DNA from: an uncultured Ignisphaera sp.
GTDB taxonomy: Archaea; Thermoproteota; Thermoprotei_A; Sulfolobales; Ignisphaeraceae
DNA length: 64,000 nt
Direction: 5' to 3'
Assembly: GCA_938074605.1 (NCBI GenBank)
Contig: CALJEI010000007.1
Coordinates: forward strand, 1 to 64,000
Positions 45,627 through 53,645 of the stretch are shown in pieces. A model generated the notes under the pieces. It was given only the letters and a program-made list of their open reading frames with translations. It made no database searches and was not told the origin of the DNA. Made by a program: the position numbers and the translations under genes. Position 1 is the first letter of the stretch. Every line of letters begins with the position of its first letter.

Positions 45627-46490
45627 CTATCTCCCCTTGATAAACCATTCAAAGTTTCTTTTAAATATTTTTTCAATTTCTTCGTTACTTCTTGCAAGAA
45701 TTTCCTTTACTATCATTAAATCTCTATTGAAAGCATTTTTAATACACTCTCCATCGATAGAACAGTCTGAACCAAACATAAGCATTTCAGCACCTAAATA
45801 GGTTATCGCCTTAAATAATGCATCTATTTTCCACTGCAGTGGTGCACCTGATGAGATATCAAATATTATCTGCGGTCTTCCATAGGGAGATGAAATATAT
45901 CCATATCTTATTGGATAAAGAAATCTACCACCTACTGCAAGCGCTTCGTCAACCCATGGCCAGCATATGTGGGCTAACGCAATTCTCAGTTTTTTAAACC
46001 TCATAAGCGCTTCCCAGAATACTGGTCTACAAAATCTTGATGAGTCTGGAAATCCCCATGAAATTCCACAGTGGAATAATATGGGCGTATTTATTTCTTC
46101 AAGCTTTTCATATAGTGGATAGAATCTTTCTTCATATGGATACCATCCAGCTGGAATCATTTTAACACCGCTTAACTCCTTGTCTACTAAAGCCCATTCA
46201 ATAAGTTTTATCAATTCATTAATATTGCTAAGCATACGGGGATCGACAAAAACAAAGCCATATACTCTATCCTTTAGCATCCTCTGGATATTGGATAAGC
46301 GATTTACAAACTCTCTAAATTCTTCAACACCTATAGGAGTCCATACATCTTTTAACAAATGTGGATGATATGAAATTACAGCCCCCTTCTCTATATCTGC
46401 TTTATCAAAAGCTTTCTCCACGTCGCTAACCGTCTCCTTACCAGAAGAGTGTATGTGGGAGTCACAAATTTTTATACTCAGGATATTCAC
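45627..46490 (-). CDS. Amidohydrolase-2 family TIM-barrel hydrolase
   Basis: About 287 residues. The start ICDSHIHSSG has the metal-binding H-x-H; later ILFHCGISWG, ALAHICWPW and LMFGSDCS give the remaining histidines and the aspartate of the amidohydrolase (PF04909-type) site. Such enzymes include decarboxylases and lactonases of aromatic or sugar acids. It is convergent with the SIS gene. It may be a lactonase or deacylase in the same pathway, but the substrate is unknown. Confidence 0.82.
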   Translation of the reverse strand: MNILSIKICDSHIHSSGKETVSDVEKAFDKADIEKGAVISYHPHLLKDVWTPIGVEEFREFVNRLSNIQRMLKDRVYGFVFVDPRMLSNINELIKLIEWALVDKELSGVKMIPAGWYPYEERFYPLYEKLEEINTPILFHCGISWGFPDSSRFCRPVFWEALMRFKKLRIALAHICWPWVDEALAVGGRFLYPIRYGYISSPYGRPQIIFDISSGAPLQWKIDALFKAITYLGAEMLMFGSDCSIDGECIKNAFNRDLMIVKEILARSNEEIEKIFKRNFEWFIKGR

Positions 46491-46689
46491 CTCTACCCTA
46501 AAACAATATTATGAGGTATTTATAGCTTTATATAATAGATAGACGTTGGAATATATGCCCTGCTGCTTAGGATGGTAAAACTAAGATAGTGTAGTAAAAT
46601 TTTGATTTTAATTGAAGTTATGGAATACTTTTACTATAATAGAGAATATTCGTTGTACTACTTTTATCCTATGTAAAATAAAATAATTT

Positions 46690-46720
46690 AACGTATAAAT
46701 ACGCCAATACGTTTATATAT
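46690..46720 (+). promoter_or_regulatory. Flavodoxin promoter with inverted repeat
   Basis: AACGTAT at 46690-46696 is matched by ATACGTT at 46707-46713 with a ten-base spacer that contains a further ATACG. It directly abuts the TATA box GTTTATATAT at 46711-46720. Transcription is expected near 46742-46744. Confidence 0.45.
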
Positions 46721-46752
46721 CCAAGTTTATACACATAGTATTTGTGATTGCT

Positions 46753-47202
46753 ATGCCTATGGTGTTGGTAGTCTATTTTTCAAAAACTGGTAATACTAAG
46801 AAGCTTGTTGAGGGTTTTGCTAAGGGGGTTAGTAGAGCTGGTGTTGATGTTGTTGTGAAAAGCGTTGATGAAGCTAAGATAGAAGATTTACCAAAAGCAG
46901 ATGCCATAGTGTTTGCAAGCCCATCTTACTTCAGATTACCTGCATGGCCTCTAAAGAAGTTTATAGATGATTCAGTAGAAGTCTATGGTAGACTTAATGG
47001 AAAGATAGGCGGAGCTTTATGCACAGCTGCTTCAGAGCTAGGAGCCGTAAAATGTATTCAGACATTGAAAGAGGTTTTAGAGGAACATGGAATAGTATTT
47101 ATAGGAGAAGGGGTCTGGGCTATAGAAACGCCAGACGTAAAAGCCCTTGAAAAAGCGGCTAAATATGGAGAGGAGATAGCAAAAAAATTGAAAGAGAAAT
47201 AG
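46753..47202 (+). CDS. Flavodoxin/flavodoxin-like quinone reductase
   Basis: About 149 residues. The FMN phosphate loop is VVYFSKTGNTKKL near the N-terminus. SPSYFRLPAWPLKKFID and GALCTAASELG provide the isoalloxazine-binding loops, as in WrbA-like flavodoxins. It is a soluble one- or two-electron carrier or a quinone reductase. It lies next to the group 3b hydrogenase operon (convergent), which suggests redox work. The GTG at 46744 is an alternative, leaderless start. Confidence 0.88.
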   Translation: MPMVLVVYFSKTGNTKKLVEGFAKGVSRAGVDVVVKSVDEAKIEDLPKADAIVFASPSYFRLPAWPLKKFIDDSVEVYGRLNGKIGGALCTAASELGAVKCIQTLKEVLEEHGIVFIGEGVWAIETPDVKALEKAAKYGEEIAKKLKEK

Positions 47203-47553
47203 AAGGATGGATGCAATTTAGCCAATGAGAATAGAATTCGCCTAGCCCTCAATGGTTAAGCACTATACATGCTCATTCCACATCTTTAACCACATTCTTT
47301 TTATTATCTCTTAAAAATTCTCTACCTCTATTAAATGGCTGCTGTTTTAGTATTTTCCTAACTGGTTCAGACACTCATTACTATGGTTGTTGTACTATTA
47401 GGATTGAGAAATAGAAAAGATGTAATTTTAGTCAGGTAGGACGCTACTCTTATGAGGCGGAGGTCCTGACCCAAATCCCAGCGGGTTCGCTAAACCGAGT
47501 TTTATTTACATTTCTACAGTTAGTATTATATGAAATACCTTAGCTCGGTGGTT
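47203..47553. other. Intergenic stretch with a GC-rich structured element
   Basis: Between convergent flavodoxin and hydrogenase genes. Most is AT-rich, but 47431-47497 is strikingly GC-rich and can fold (see the ncRNA entry). No tRNA can be built from it: there is no 5' acceptor strand. Confidence 0.5.
47431..47497. ncRNA. Candidate structured RNA or mobile-element end
   Basis: GTCAGG (47431-47436) pairs with CCTGAC (47465-47470). Inside it a hairpin forms from GC-TA-CTC, loop TTAT and GAGGC (47443-47458). A second hairpin AGCG-GGTT-CGCT spans 47480-47491, followed by AAACCG. In an AT-rich hyperthermophile, GC-rich folded islands often mark RNA genes. The form also recalls the guide RNA at the right end of IS605-type tnpB elements, and a dead tnpB is found at 56.2-56.4 kb. 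No tnpB adjoins this copy. Strand unknown; the minus strand folds equally well. Confidence 0.35.
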
Positions 47554-48852
47554 CTAGACATAGCTGCATTTATTGATGTATTTTATTTTGAGAAAGTGTG
47601 TTGAGCATGATATGCATGGATCGTAGTTTCTAACTATTTGTTCTGCTAACCGTTGCGCATCTATTGGATTTAATGTTACTAGCTTACTACTTAGTGCTAG
47701 AAGGTCTTGCTCTATGCTCGCTAGGTTCTGCGATGTTGGTGGTATTATGTTGGCGTTTACTACATATCCTTCATCATTTATTTCGTATCTATGGTACAGC
47801 ATGCCTCTAGGGGCTTCCGTTATTGCTGCGCCTATGCCTCTCTTCACCACACCCTTAACGTAGGGTTGTTGAGGCTCTCTATAACTGCTGATGAGCTCTT
47901 CTAGCTCTAGGACTGAATGATATACTTCAGCTGCTCTAGCTATTATTGACTGAAAACTGTTGTATAGTGGTGCTCCATAACCGTGAGATTCTATAACACT
48001 ACGAACCTCAGGGTCTAGAAGATCGTAATTGTTGTTATATCTTGCAAGAGGGCCTACGATGTAGCAACCTTTACCCTTAAGTTTATACCTAAGCGACGTC
48101 GAATACCTCGTTTGTTCTACGACAAGATTATCTTCAAATTCATCCTCAGATATGTTGAGACCTTCGCTAGATACTACTCTGCCCTTAAGTATGGGATACT
48201 CGCCTTCACCCCTAAGCGATACGAACTCAGCCTTCATCTTAATGTCGGGTATAGGTAGCTTGAGCACCCACTCTAGCAACTGCCTAGCATACTCTTTCAC
48301 ATAGCTTAACTCTCCTAGCAATGGAAGTAGTTCTTCTCTTCTAATAATTCTATAGAAACCGCCAATCCTGCAGGAAATTGGATGCTCAGAGCGACCACCT
48401 ATAACTCTAATCACTTGATTACCCCACTGCTTTAACTTCATACCTCTCTTAACTATCTCTGAATAATCTTTAGCCATACTTAAAACGGATTCATATCCTA
48501 GAAAGTCTGGTGCGTGTAGCATGAGGATGTGGAGCGTATGACTCTTAATCCACTCACCAAGATATAATATTCGCCTAAGCCTCTCTATCTCCTCAGGTAC
48601 TTCAATATCCAATATCTTCTCTAAAGCCCTACTAGAACTCATTATGTATGCTATAGGGCATATACCGCAGATTCTAGCAGTGATGTCGGGCACTTCATAA
48701 TACTTCCTACTTCTCAAGAATGCTTCAAAGAATCTTGGAGCCTCAAATATGCCTAACTCAACCCTAGAAATGCTACCATCATCTAACTCAATGAATAAAC
48801 TCCCCTCCCCCTCAACCCTAGCTAAGTAATCTACCTTAATAACTTTACTCAT
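47554..48852 (-). CDS. hydA: NiFe hydrogenase large subunit, group 3b (sulfhydrogenase) type
   Basis: About 432 residues. Nickel ligands are in ARICGICPIAY near residue 62 and DPCISCSTH near the end, with 13 residues after the histidine for removal by a maturation protease. The gene order beta-gamma-small-large on this strand is that of Pyrococcus furiosus soluble hydrogenase I (HydBGDA). The ATG at 48852 overlaps the end of the small-subunit gene by eight bases. The enzyme should be cytosolic and couple NAD(P)H to H2. It is distinct from the MvhA-like subunit at 19.7 kb. Confidence 0.92.
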   Translation of the reverse strand: MSKVIKVDYLARVEGEGSLFIELDDGSISRVELGIFEAPRFFEAFLRSRKYYEVPDITARICGICPIAYIMSSSRALEKILDIEVPEEIERLRRILYLGEWIKSHTLHILMLHAPDFLGYESVLSMAKDYSEIVKRGMKLKQWGNQVIRVIGGRSEHPISCRIGGFYRIIRREELLPLLGELSYVKEYARQLLEWVLKLPIPDIKMKAEFVSLRGEGEYPILKGRVVSSEGLNISEDEFEDNLVVEQTRYSTSLRYKLKGKGCYIVGPLARYNNNYDLLDPEVRSVIESHGYGAPLYNSFQSIIARAAEVYHSVLELEELISSYREPQQPYVKGVVKRGIGAAITEAPRGMLYHRYEINDEGYVVNANIIPPTSQNLASIEQDLLALSSKLVTLNPIDAQRLAEQIVRNYDPCISCSTHFLKIKYINKCSYV

Positions 48853-49612
48853 ACTCTTCAATCACCTTTCTAAACTCTTTAGACCAATTAGTGAATTGCC
48901 TAAGAAGAAGCTTTATCTCATTAAGCTTAACACCTAGCTCTTTAAAACGTGCATTCAAAGCCTCTGGCTTAGGATCTTTCATAGGACCATAACATCCATA
49001 ACAGCTCCTACCATACGAAGGACATAGAGCGCCACAACCCCCCATAGTGATAGGACCTAGACAAGGAACTCCTCTCACAACTAAGATACATACATTTCCC
49101 TTCCTCTTACACTCAAGACAAACGGAGTCGATGAGCAGCGTAGGTATCTTACCCTTAAGTAGCTGTAAAATGAAAGAAAGCAATTGCTCCTTGTTGATCG
49201 GGCAGCCGCGTATCTCGTAATCAACATTAATGTACTTTGAGGGAGGCTCTACATACTTAAGCACTTCTATCCACTCAGGCCTTGGATAAACGTATTGCTT
49301 GTACTCCTCTATGTTGGCCCAGTTGCGAAGAGCCTGTATCCCACCAGAAGTAGCACAAGCGCCTATAGCTACCACAATCTTAGACTCCTCCCTAACTTTC
49401 TTAATAATTTCAACCTCATGCGGTGTCGAAATAGAGCCTTCTACGAAAGCAACATCATAAGGGCCCAAGTCAACAAATCTCCTAGCCTCATAAAACAGGG
49501 CAAAATCTACTAAGCTAGTTAAATCCAGTAGCTCATCCTCTAAATTTAGGAACTGTAATTGGCATCCACCGCAACTAGAGAACTTGTAGATTGCTACCTT
49601 AAGCTTCTTCAT
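48845..49612 (-). CDS. hydD: NiFe hydrogenase small (delta) subunit, group 3b type
   Basis: About 255 residues. The proximal-cluster motif SSCGGCQLQFLN near residue 14, VAIGACATSGGIQ, RGCPINKEQ and CLECKRKGNVC with CLGPITMGGCGALCPSYGRSCYGCYGP bind three iron-sulfur clusters. No export signal. It overlaps the gamma gene by four bases upstream and the large subunit downstream. Confidence 0.92.
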   Translation of the reverse strand: MKKLKVAIYKFSSCGGCQLQFLNLEDELLDLTSLVDFALFYEARRFVDLGPYDVAFVEGSISTPHEVEIIKKVREESKIVVAIGACATSGGIQALRNWANIEEYKQYVYPRPEWIEVLKYVEPPSKYINVDYEIRGCPINKEQLLSFILQLLKGKIPTLLIDSVCLECKRKGNVCILVVRGVPCLGPITMGGCGALCPSYGRSCYGCYGPMKDPKPEALNARFKELGVKLNEIKLLLRQFTNWSKEFRKVIEEYE

Positions 49613-50427
49613 ATTTGATCAACCCAGAAGTACTTACTTATAAACCATAAAGGAAACACAGGGCCGTGCTTGCAAACAAAGTATGGACCCATCTGACAAT
49701 GGCCACACAAACCAACGCCACACTTCATTCTTCTTTCAAGAGATAGGTAAATCTTGTTCATCTTGAATCCTTTCTCAAGCAACTCTTGAGCAGCAGATTT
49801 CATCATCATTTCAGGGCCGCATACGAAGGCATAAGACTTGCTAGGATCTATATTCACGTGTTTTATTAGATTCGTTACAACACCTACGTTGCTTCTCCAA
49901 CTCTCACTAGGCTTATCTACAGTCACATAGAACTCGGTATTAGGGATCGACTTGTAGTAATCATATTCGTAGGTGAAGAGAAGGTCTTCGACTGTTCTAG
50001 TACCATAAAGAATTATTAGCTTGCCGTAGGCACTTCTATTCCTAGCCACCTCTCTTATTACTGGTCTTAAGGGGGGTAGGCCAATTCCACCAGCTATCAA
50101 GACTATGTCTTTACCAACTATAGCATCCATAGGCCATCCAATGCCATAAGGACCTCTAAAACCAATTACGTCGCCCTCCCTAATCAGCTCGAAAGTTTTG
50201 GTAACGGAGCCAACAAATCTAACTGTGTGAGCAACAACTCTAGACTTCTCATCTAAGTCGCTAACGGATATGGGTACTTCGCCGACGCCATGTACGTAAA
50301 GCATGTTAAACTGTCCCGGCTTGGGCGGCTCAACGCCATTAGGCAACTTAACGTAGTACGTCTTAACATTCCGAGTCTCGGTTTTCACATGAGTTATTAA
50401 AGCTTTAAGAGGGATTAAATTAGCCAT
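49609..50427 (-). CDS. hydG: Hydrogenase gamma subunit, FAD/NAD(P)-binding with [2Fe-2S]
   Basis: About 272 residues of the ferredoxin-NADP reductase-like family that serves sulfhydrogenases and dihydroorotate dehydrogenase B. FAD region KPGQFNMLYVHG and VPISVSDLDEK, NAD region IVLIAGGIGLPPLRP, and a C-terminal cluster motif MKCGVGLCGHCQMGPYFVC. It takes electrons between NAD(P)H and the small subunit. The ATG at 50427 (or GTG at 50439) follows the stop of the beta gene closely. A longer open frame upstream overlaps the beta gene and is unlikely to be used. Confidence 0.9.
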   Translation of the reverse strand: MANLIPLKALITHVKTETRNVKTYYVKLPNGVEPPKPGQFNMLYVHGVGEVPISVSDLDEKSRVVAHTVRFVGSVTKTFELIREGDVIGFRGPYGIGWPMDAIVGKDIVLIAGGIGLPPLRPVIREVARNRSAYGKLIILYGTRTVEDLLFTYEYDYYKSIPNTEFYVTVDKPSESWRSNVGVVTNLIKHVNIDPSKSYAFVCGPEMMMKSAAQELLEKGFKMNKIYLSLERRMKCGVGLCGHCQMGPYFVCKHGPVFPLWFISKYFWVDQI

Positions 50428-50441
50428 ATGTTTACTCACTT

Positions 50442-51509
50442 CTAACCGCCCATCAGAATCTTCTTTACTGTTTCCCTCAAGTCTATGCCTGTGGGACACC
50501 AAGTAATACATCTACCACATCCTACACATCCATACGTGCCAAACTGTTTTATCCAGTAGGCAAACTTATGGAGAACAAAATGTCTATACCTAGCCCACAG
50601 GTCAGGCCTAAAATGACCTCCAGCTACTTGACCATAAGTAAAGTTCAGACAGCCATCCCACACCCTAACTCTTTTAGCGGATCCATTAATTAAGGGGACG
50701 TCAAGTATATCAAAACAAAAACAGGTTGGACAGACCATGTTACAGTTTGCACAACCAAGACACTTCTCAGCAACCTCCTTATAAATTTTAGACTCTATAT
50801 GTAACTCAAGTCCCTCAGGTAGCCCATTTAGCTCAAATCCGGACCTGGCTTTCTCACTAGCATTACGCATAACAGTTCTAAATCTCTCGTATGTAGCATC
50901 GTCAATAGGCTCCACCTCAAGCAGGTTAAGTAGTTTTAAACCCAGCTCACTACCAGCCTCTAACACCAACCTATCATTTAGCTTAGTATACGCTAAGTCA
51001 AAAGAATCTCTAGCTCTAGGTCCCGTATTCATAGTACTGCAAAAACATGTACCGCCAGGACTAATACAATTTTCAACTATAAGAACTAGGCTTCTTCTAA
51101 GACTAGTGTAGTATTCATCAACGCCTAGGAGAATCTTGTCAAGCACTTTAATGGAAGCTAAATCACAAGGCTTTAAACCGAAGAACGCAAAATTATGTTT
51201 TTCGTACTCTGGAATACTCACAATCCAATCATTGGAAACCATAAAAAGAGTTAAATTAGGCGGATAAAGAAACCTTTTAGGCGAGTCCGGCCCATGCCTA
51301 TAAAAACTTCCATTAACTAACAAATACCTGCCGGGACTCTGGACATCCTCAACATCTTGAGCAAACTCATCAAAGGAATTTAGCTCCCCAAGCCTTAACA
51401 CTCCATCGACTACTCTATATCCGATAACTACATACCCTAATCTCTTCAACTCGCTAAACAAAGTCCTTAAGCTGTCAGCCTTTCCAACGTAAAGGCCAGT
51501 TAATGACAT
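50442..51509 (-). CDS. hydB: Hydrogenase beta subunit with two [4Fe-4S] clusters
   Basis: About 355 residues of the AsrA/sulfhydrogenase beta family. The C-terminal third holds CLGCANCNMVCPTCFC and CVGCGRCITWCP, two ferredoxin-like clusters. The N-terminal part contains LKPCDLASIKVLDK and CISPGGTCFC. First gene of the operon; ATG at 51509 follows GGTGG by seven bases. In Pyrococcus the complex can also reduce elemental sulfur or polysulfide, so an H2S-forming role is possible. Confidence 0.9.
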   Translation of the reverse strand: MSLTGLYVGKADSLRTLFSELKRLGYVVIGYRVVDGVLRLGELNSFDEFAQDVEDVQSPGRYLLVNGSFYRHGPDSPKRFLYPPNLTLFMVSNDWIVSIPEYEKHNFAFFGLKPCDLASIKVLDKILLGVDEYYTSLRRSLVLIVENCISPGGTCFCSTMNTGPRARDSFDLAYTKLNDRLVLEAGSELGLKLLNLLEVEPIDDATYERFRTVMRNASEKARSGFELNGLPEGLELHIESKIYKEVAEKCLGCANCNMVCPTCFCFDILDVPLINGSAKRVRVWDGCLNFTYGQVAGGHFRPDLWARYRHFVLHKFAYWIKQFGTYGCVGCGRCITWCPTGIDLRETVKKILMGG

Positions 51510-51535
51510 ATAATACCACCAACCTAAAATCAATC

Positions 51536-51575
51536 ACATATTTCTTCTAAATATGTAATTGTTATATATTATAAG
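51536..51575 (-). promoter_or_regulatory. hyd operon promoter with operator-like palindrome
   Basis: ACATATTT-CTTCT-AAATATGT at 51536-51556 has exact 8-base arms around five bases. The minus-strand TATA box is at about 51561-51575 and predicts transcription from about 51542, so the palindrome covers the start site. That is the position expected for a repressor. It differs from the palindrome at the hdr promoter. Confidence 0.45.
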
Positions 51576-52010
51576 CTTTAAGGTAATATTGGCTAACCCT
51601 CGAATTACTTTAAGAGTTTCCCATTTCCGGCCAGCGTAGTTAGGGAGAGGTAGAAATGATCGTACACCAGCACTAGGGTTGCCTTAACTGATAACCGTCG
51701 TAATAGTTCTAAGTATAATGTTGATTAAGGGGATTAAGTTAGGAAATGAATTAAGTGATGCATGTATTCGTTACATGGGATGTACCCCCTTTATAATTCT
51801 AATTTTAATGCCTAAAATTCTAGGAAAACAATAATACATTTTGTCAGAATCTTTATAGGTAATGAAATTCTAACAACACGTGGGGAAGTAGTTATCATGA
51901 CGTACACCTACCTTAAGCTAACTATACCTATTTCACCCTGTATTCCATATCTCATCATTTAAACACTAGCTTTAATTGATATCTGAGGTATATTCAGCAT
52001 AGGTGAGTAT
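51557..52010. other. Intergenic stretch with a GC-richer relic-like island
   Basis: About 450 bases between divergent genes. Bases 51590-51690 are clearly richer in G and C than their surroundings and hold two short protein-like frames (LRVSHFRPA, then LGRGRNDRTPALGLP) broken by a stop. This looks like the relic of a gene or mobile element. The rest is AT-rich, with the HD-protein ribosome site AGGTGA at its end. Confidence 0.35.
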
Positions 52011-52568
52011 ATGAACTTAGAGAGAATCTCAAATCTTAAATACGTTGTTAGGAGTGGGTGGGTGATAAGGGGAGTTCCAAACTCTATTGCTGAGACGGTA
52101 GCTAGCCATACTTTTGAGGTAATGTTAGTTAGCATCTATCTAGCAGACACGCTAAGAAGTGGGTGTCTTGAAGTTGATGTTGAGAAGGTTTTGAAGATGA
52201 GTTTACTGCATGACGTACCTGAAGCAGTTATAGGAGATGTTGTAAAGCTAGTTAAGACCAAAGCTCCTGAACTCTTCACGAAAATAGAGATGGAAGCTAT
52301 GAATCAACTCAACCTAAGTAAATATATGAATTTATTGGAGGACCTAAATAAGGATCTTACCATTGAAGCAAGGCTAGTGAAGCTTTCAGATGCAATAGCA
52401 ACATATCTTCAAGGTATGCGCTATCTTAAAGCAGGTTACGAGAACGTAAGAGAGATAGTACTAAACGTTAAAACAACCATTGGGGAAACAATTAACTCCT
52501 GGCTACCTAAAGATTGCCGCTACTTATTAAGAAATGCATTGAAAGATATAGGTATAGACATTACATAA
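52011..52568 (+). CDS. HD-domain phosphohydrolase, 5'-deoxynucleotidase (YfbR-like)
   Basis: About 185 residues. The HD signature is spread as SHTFEV (first histidine), LLHDVPEAVIGD (the HD pair) and LVKLSDAIATYL (last aspartate). This is the YfbR-like subgroup, which removes phosphate from deoxyribonucleoside 5'-monophosphates. The ATG at 52011 follows AGGTGA by five bases. It seems to be a single-gene unit. Confidence 0.87.
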   Translation: MNLERISNLKYVVRSGWVIRGVPNSIAETVASHTFEVMLVSIYLADTLRSGCLEVDVEKVLKMSLLHDVPEAVIGDVVKLVKTKAPELFTKIEMEAMNQLNLSKYMNLLEDLNKDLTIEARLVKLSDAIATYLQGMRYLKAGYENVREIVLNVKTTIGETINSWLPKDCRYLLRNALKDIGIDIT

Positions 52569-52987
52569 TAGTCATTTAGGTTTATAAAAAGAGATGGTAT
52601 GAAAACTCCTCTAATTCATAAATATTTTTATCCTTATCTTTTCAGTCAACTCTATGAAAGAAAACCTCAAGAAGCTAAAGAAACTACATATGATGTTTCT
52701 AATCTAAAAACTTAAATTACAGTTGAAAAGTATGGAATGCACTGACTATACGAAGGTCTCCTCAAGTATATGAAATGATATAAACAGATGGTTGTAGTTA
52801 TCTAGAGCTCTTATTAAGAAATCTCAATGTTTATTTCTTGTGATGAAACTTATTTTATTACTAATTATCCTATTATCTTTATAGGTAGATAAATTTTGGG
52901 GTAAAGACAAGTAGATAGATTTTTGAGGTAGTGTTCAAGAAAATAAACTTTATGTAATGCTATTATATAATTATATTTGGTGATTTA
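52569..52987. other. Intergenic stretch, nothing recognised
   Basis: About 420 AT-rich bases. No frame, repeat or RNA-like fold is clear. The end carries a TATA-rich run (TTATATAATTATA near 52962-52975), which fits a near-leaderless start of the DsrE gene at 52988. Confidence 0.4.
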
Positions 52988-53398
52988 ATGCCAAAAATAT
53001 CTTTAATAGTTGCCTCAGAAAAATTGGATAAACTACTTCCAGCAGCAACTCTAGCTACAACAGCAGCTATCATGGGTTGGGAGTCAGAGATGTTTTTTAC
53101 ATTTTGGGGACTCCTAGCCCTAAAAAGAGGTTATGAGCCAAAGGAGGTTAGCTCAGATTATAAAGTTTATGAAGATAGTTTAAGAAGAGCTATTAGCTCT
53201 GGAGCTATACCAAGTTGGCTAGAAGTATTGGAACAGGGGAAGAAAACTGGAAAGTTAAAGATTTACGCCTGTTCTACAACAATGGATTTTCTCGGTTTGA
53301 AGGTTGAAGACCTAGTGGATTATGTTGATGAAGTTGTTGGTGCTGCATCTTTTCTAAGTAAGGCAAAGGATTCAGATATTACTCTCTTTATATCCTAA
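52988..53398 (+). CDS. DsrE-family sulfur-handling protein
   Basis: About 136 residues of the DsrE/DsrF-like (DsrE2-like) fold. A conserved-looking cysteine is at residue 95 in KIYACSTTMDF, in the position of the persulfide-carrying cysteine of DsrE proteins. It is the first of four genes (DsrE, TusA, cysteine desulfurase, IscU). The order suggests a sulfur relay in the cytosol. The short gap of 16 bases to tusA supports one operon. Confidence 0.85.
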   Translation: MPKISLIVASEKLDKLLPAATLATTAAIMGWESEMFFTFWGLLALKRGYEPKEVSSDYKVYEDSLRRAISSGAIPSWLEVLEQGKKTGKLKIYACSTTMDFLGLKVEDLVDYVDEVVGAASFLSKAKDSDITLFIS

Positions 53399-53414
53399 TG
53401 TAGGTGGTAGTTTT

Positions 53415-53645
53415 ATGAAAGTTGATATAGTTGTGGATGCGCGATACAAGTCTTGTCCAGGCCCACTTTTAGCATTAGCTGAAGCAGTTATGAAAGCTAG
53501 CCCAGGTCAAATAATTATGCTCTTAGCAACTGATCCAGCTGCTCCTCGGGATGTTAAGGAGTGGGCTTCAAGCGTAGGTCATAAGGTTCTAAATATTGAA
53601 AAAGTTGATGAAACATACCAAATATATTTGGAGGTGTCAAGATGA
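53415..53645 (+). CDS. tusA: TusA-family sulfur carrier
   Basis: About 76 residues, typical TusA length. The sulfur-carrying cysteine is residue 14 in the family motif CPGP. The fold pattern continues with PGQIIMLLATDPAAPRDVKEW. TusA proteins take persulfide sulfur from cysteine desulfurase or DsrE and deliver it to tRNA modification, molybdopterin synthesis or sulfur oxidation. The end overlaps the desulfurase start by four bases. Confidence 0.92.
   Translation: MKVDIVVDARYKSCPGPLLALAEAVMKASPGQIIMLLATDPAAPRDVKEWASSVGHKVLNIEKVDETYQIYLEVSR

Noticed and set aside
47420-47500. tRNA gene
   Set aside because: A TTCAAATCC-like T-arm is imperfect, there is no matching 5' acceptor strand or D-arm, and no CCA-adjacent pairing could be built.
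51640-51710. C/D-box small RNA
   Set aside because: A D-like CTGA is present but the C box (ATGATC) does not fit the consensus and no second box pair is placed correctly.
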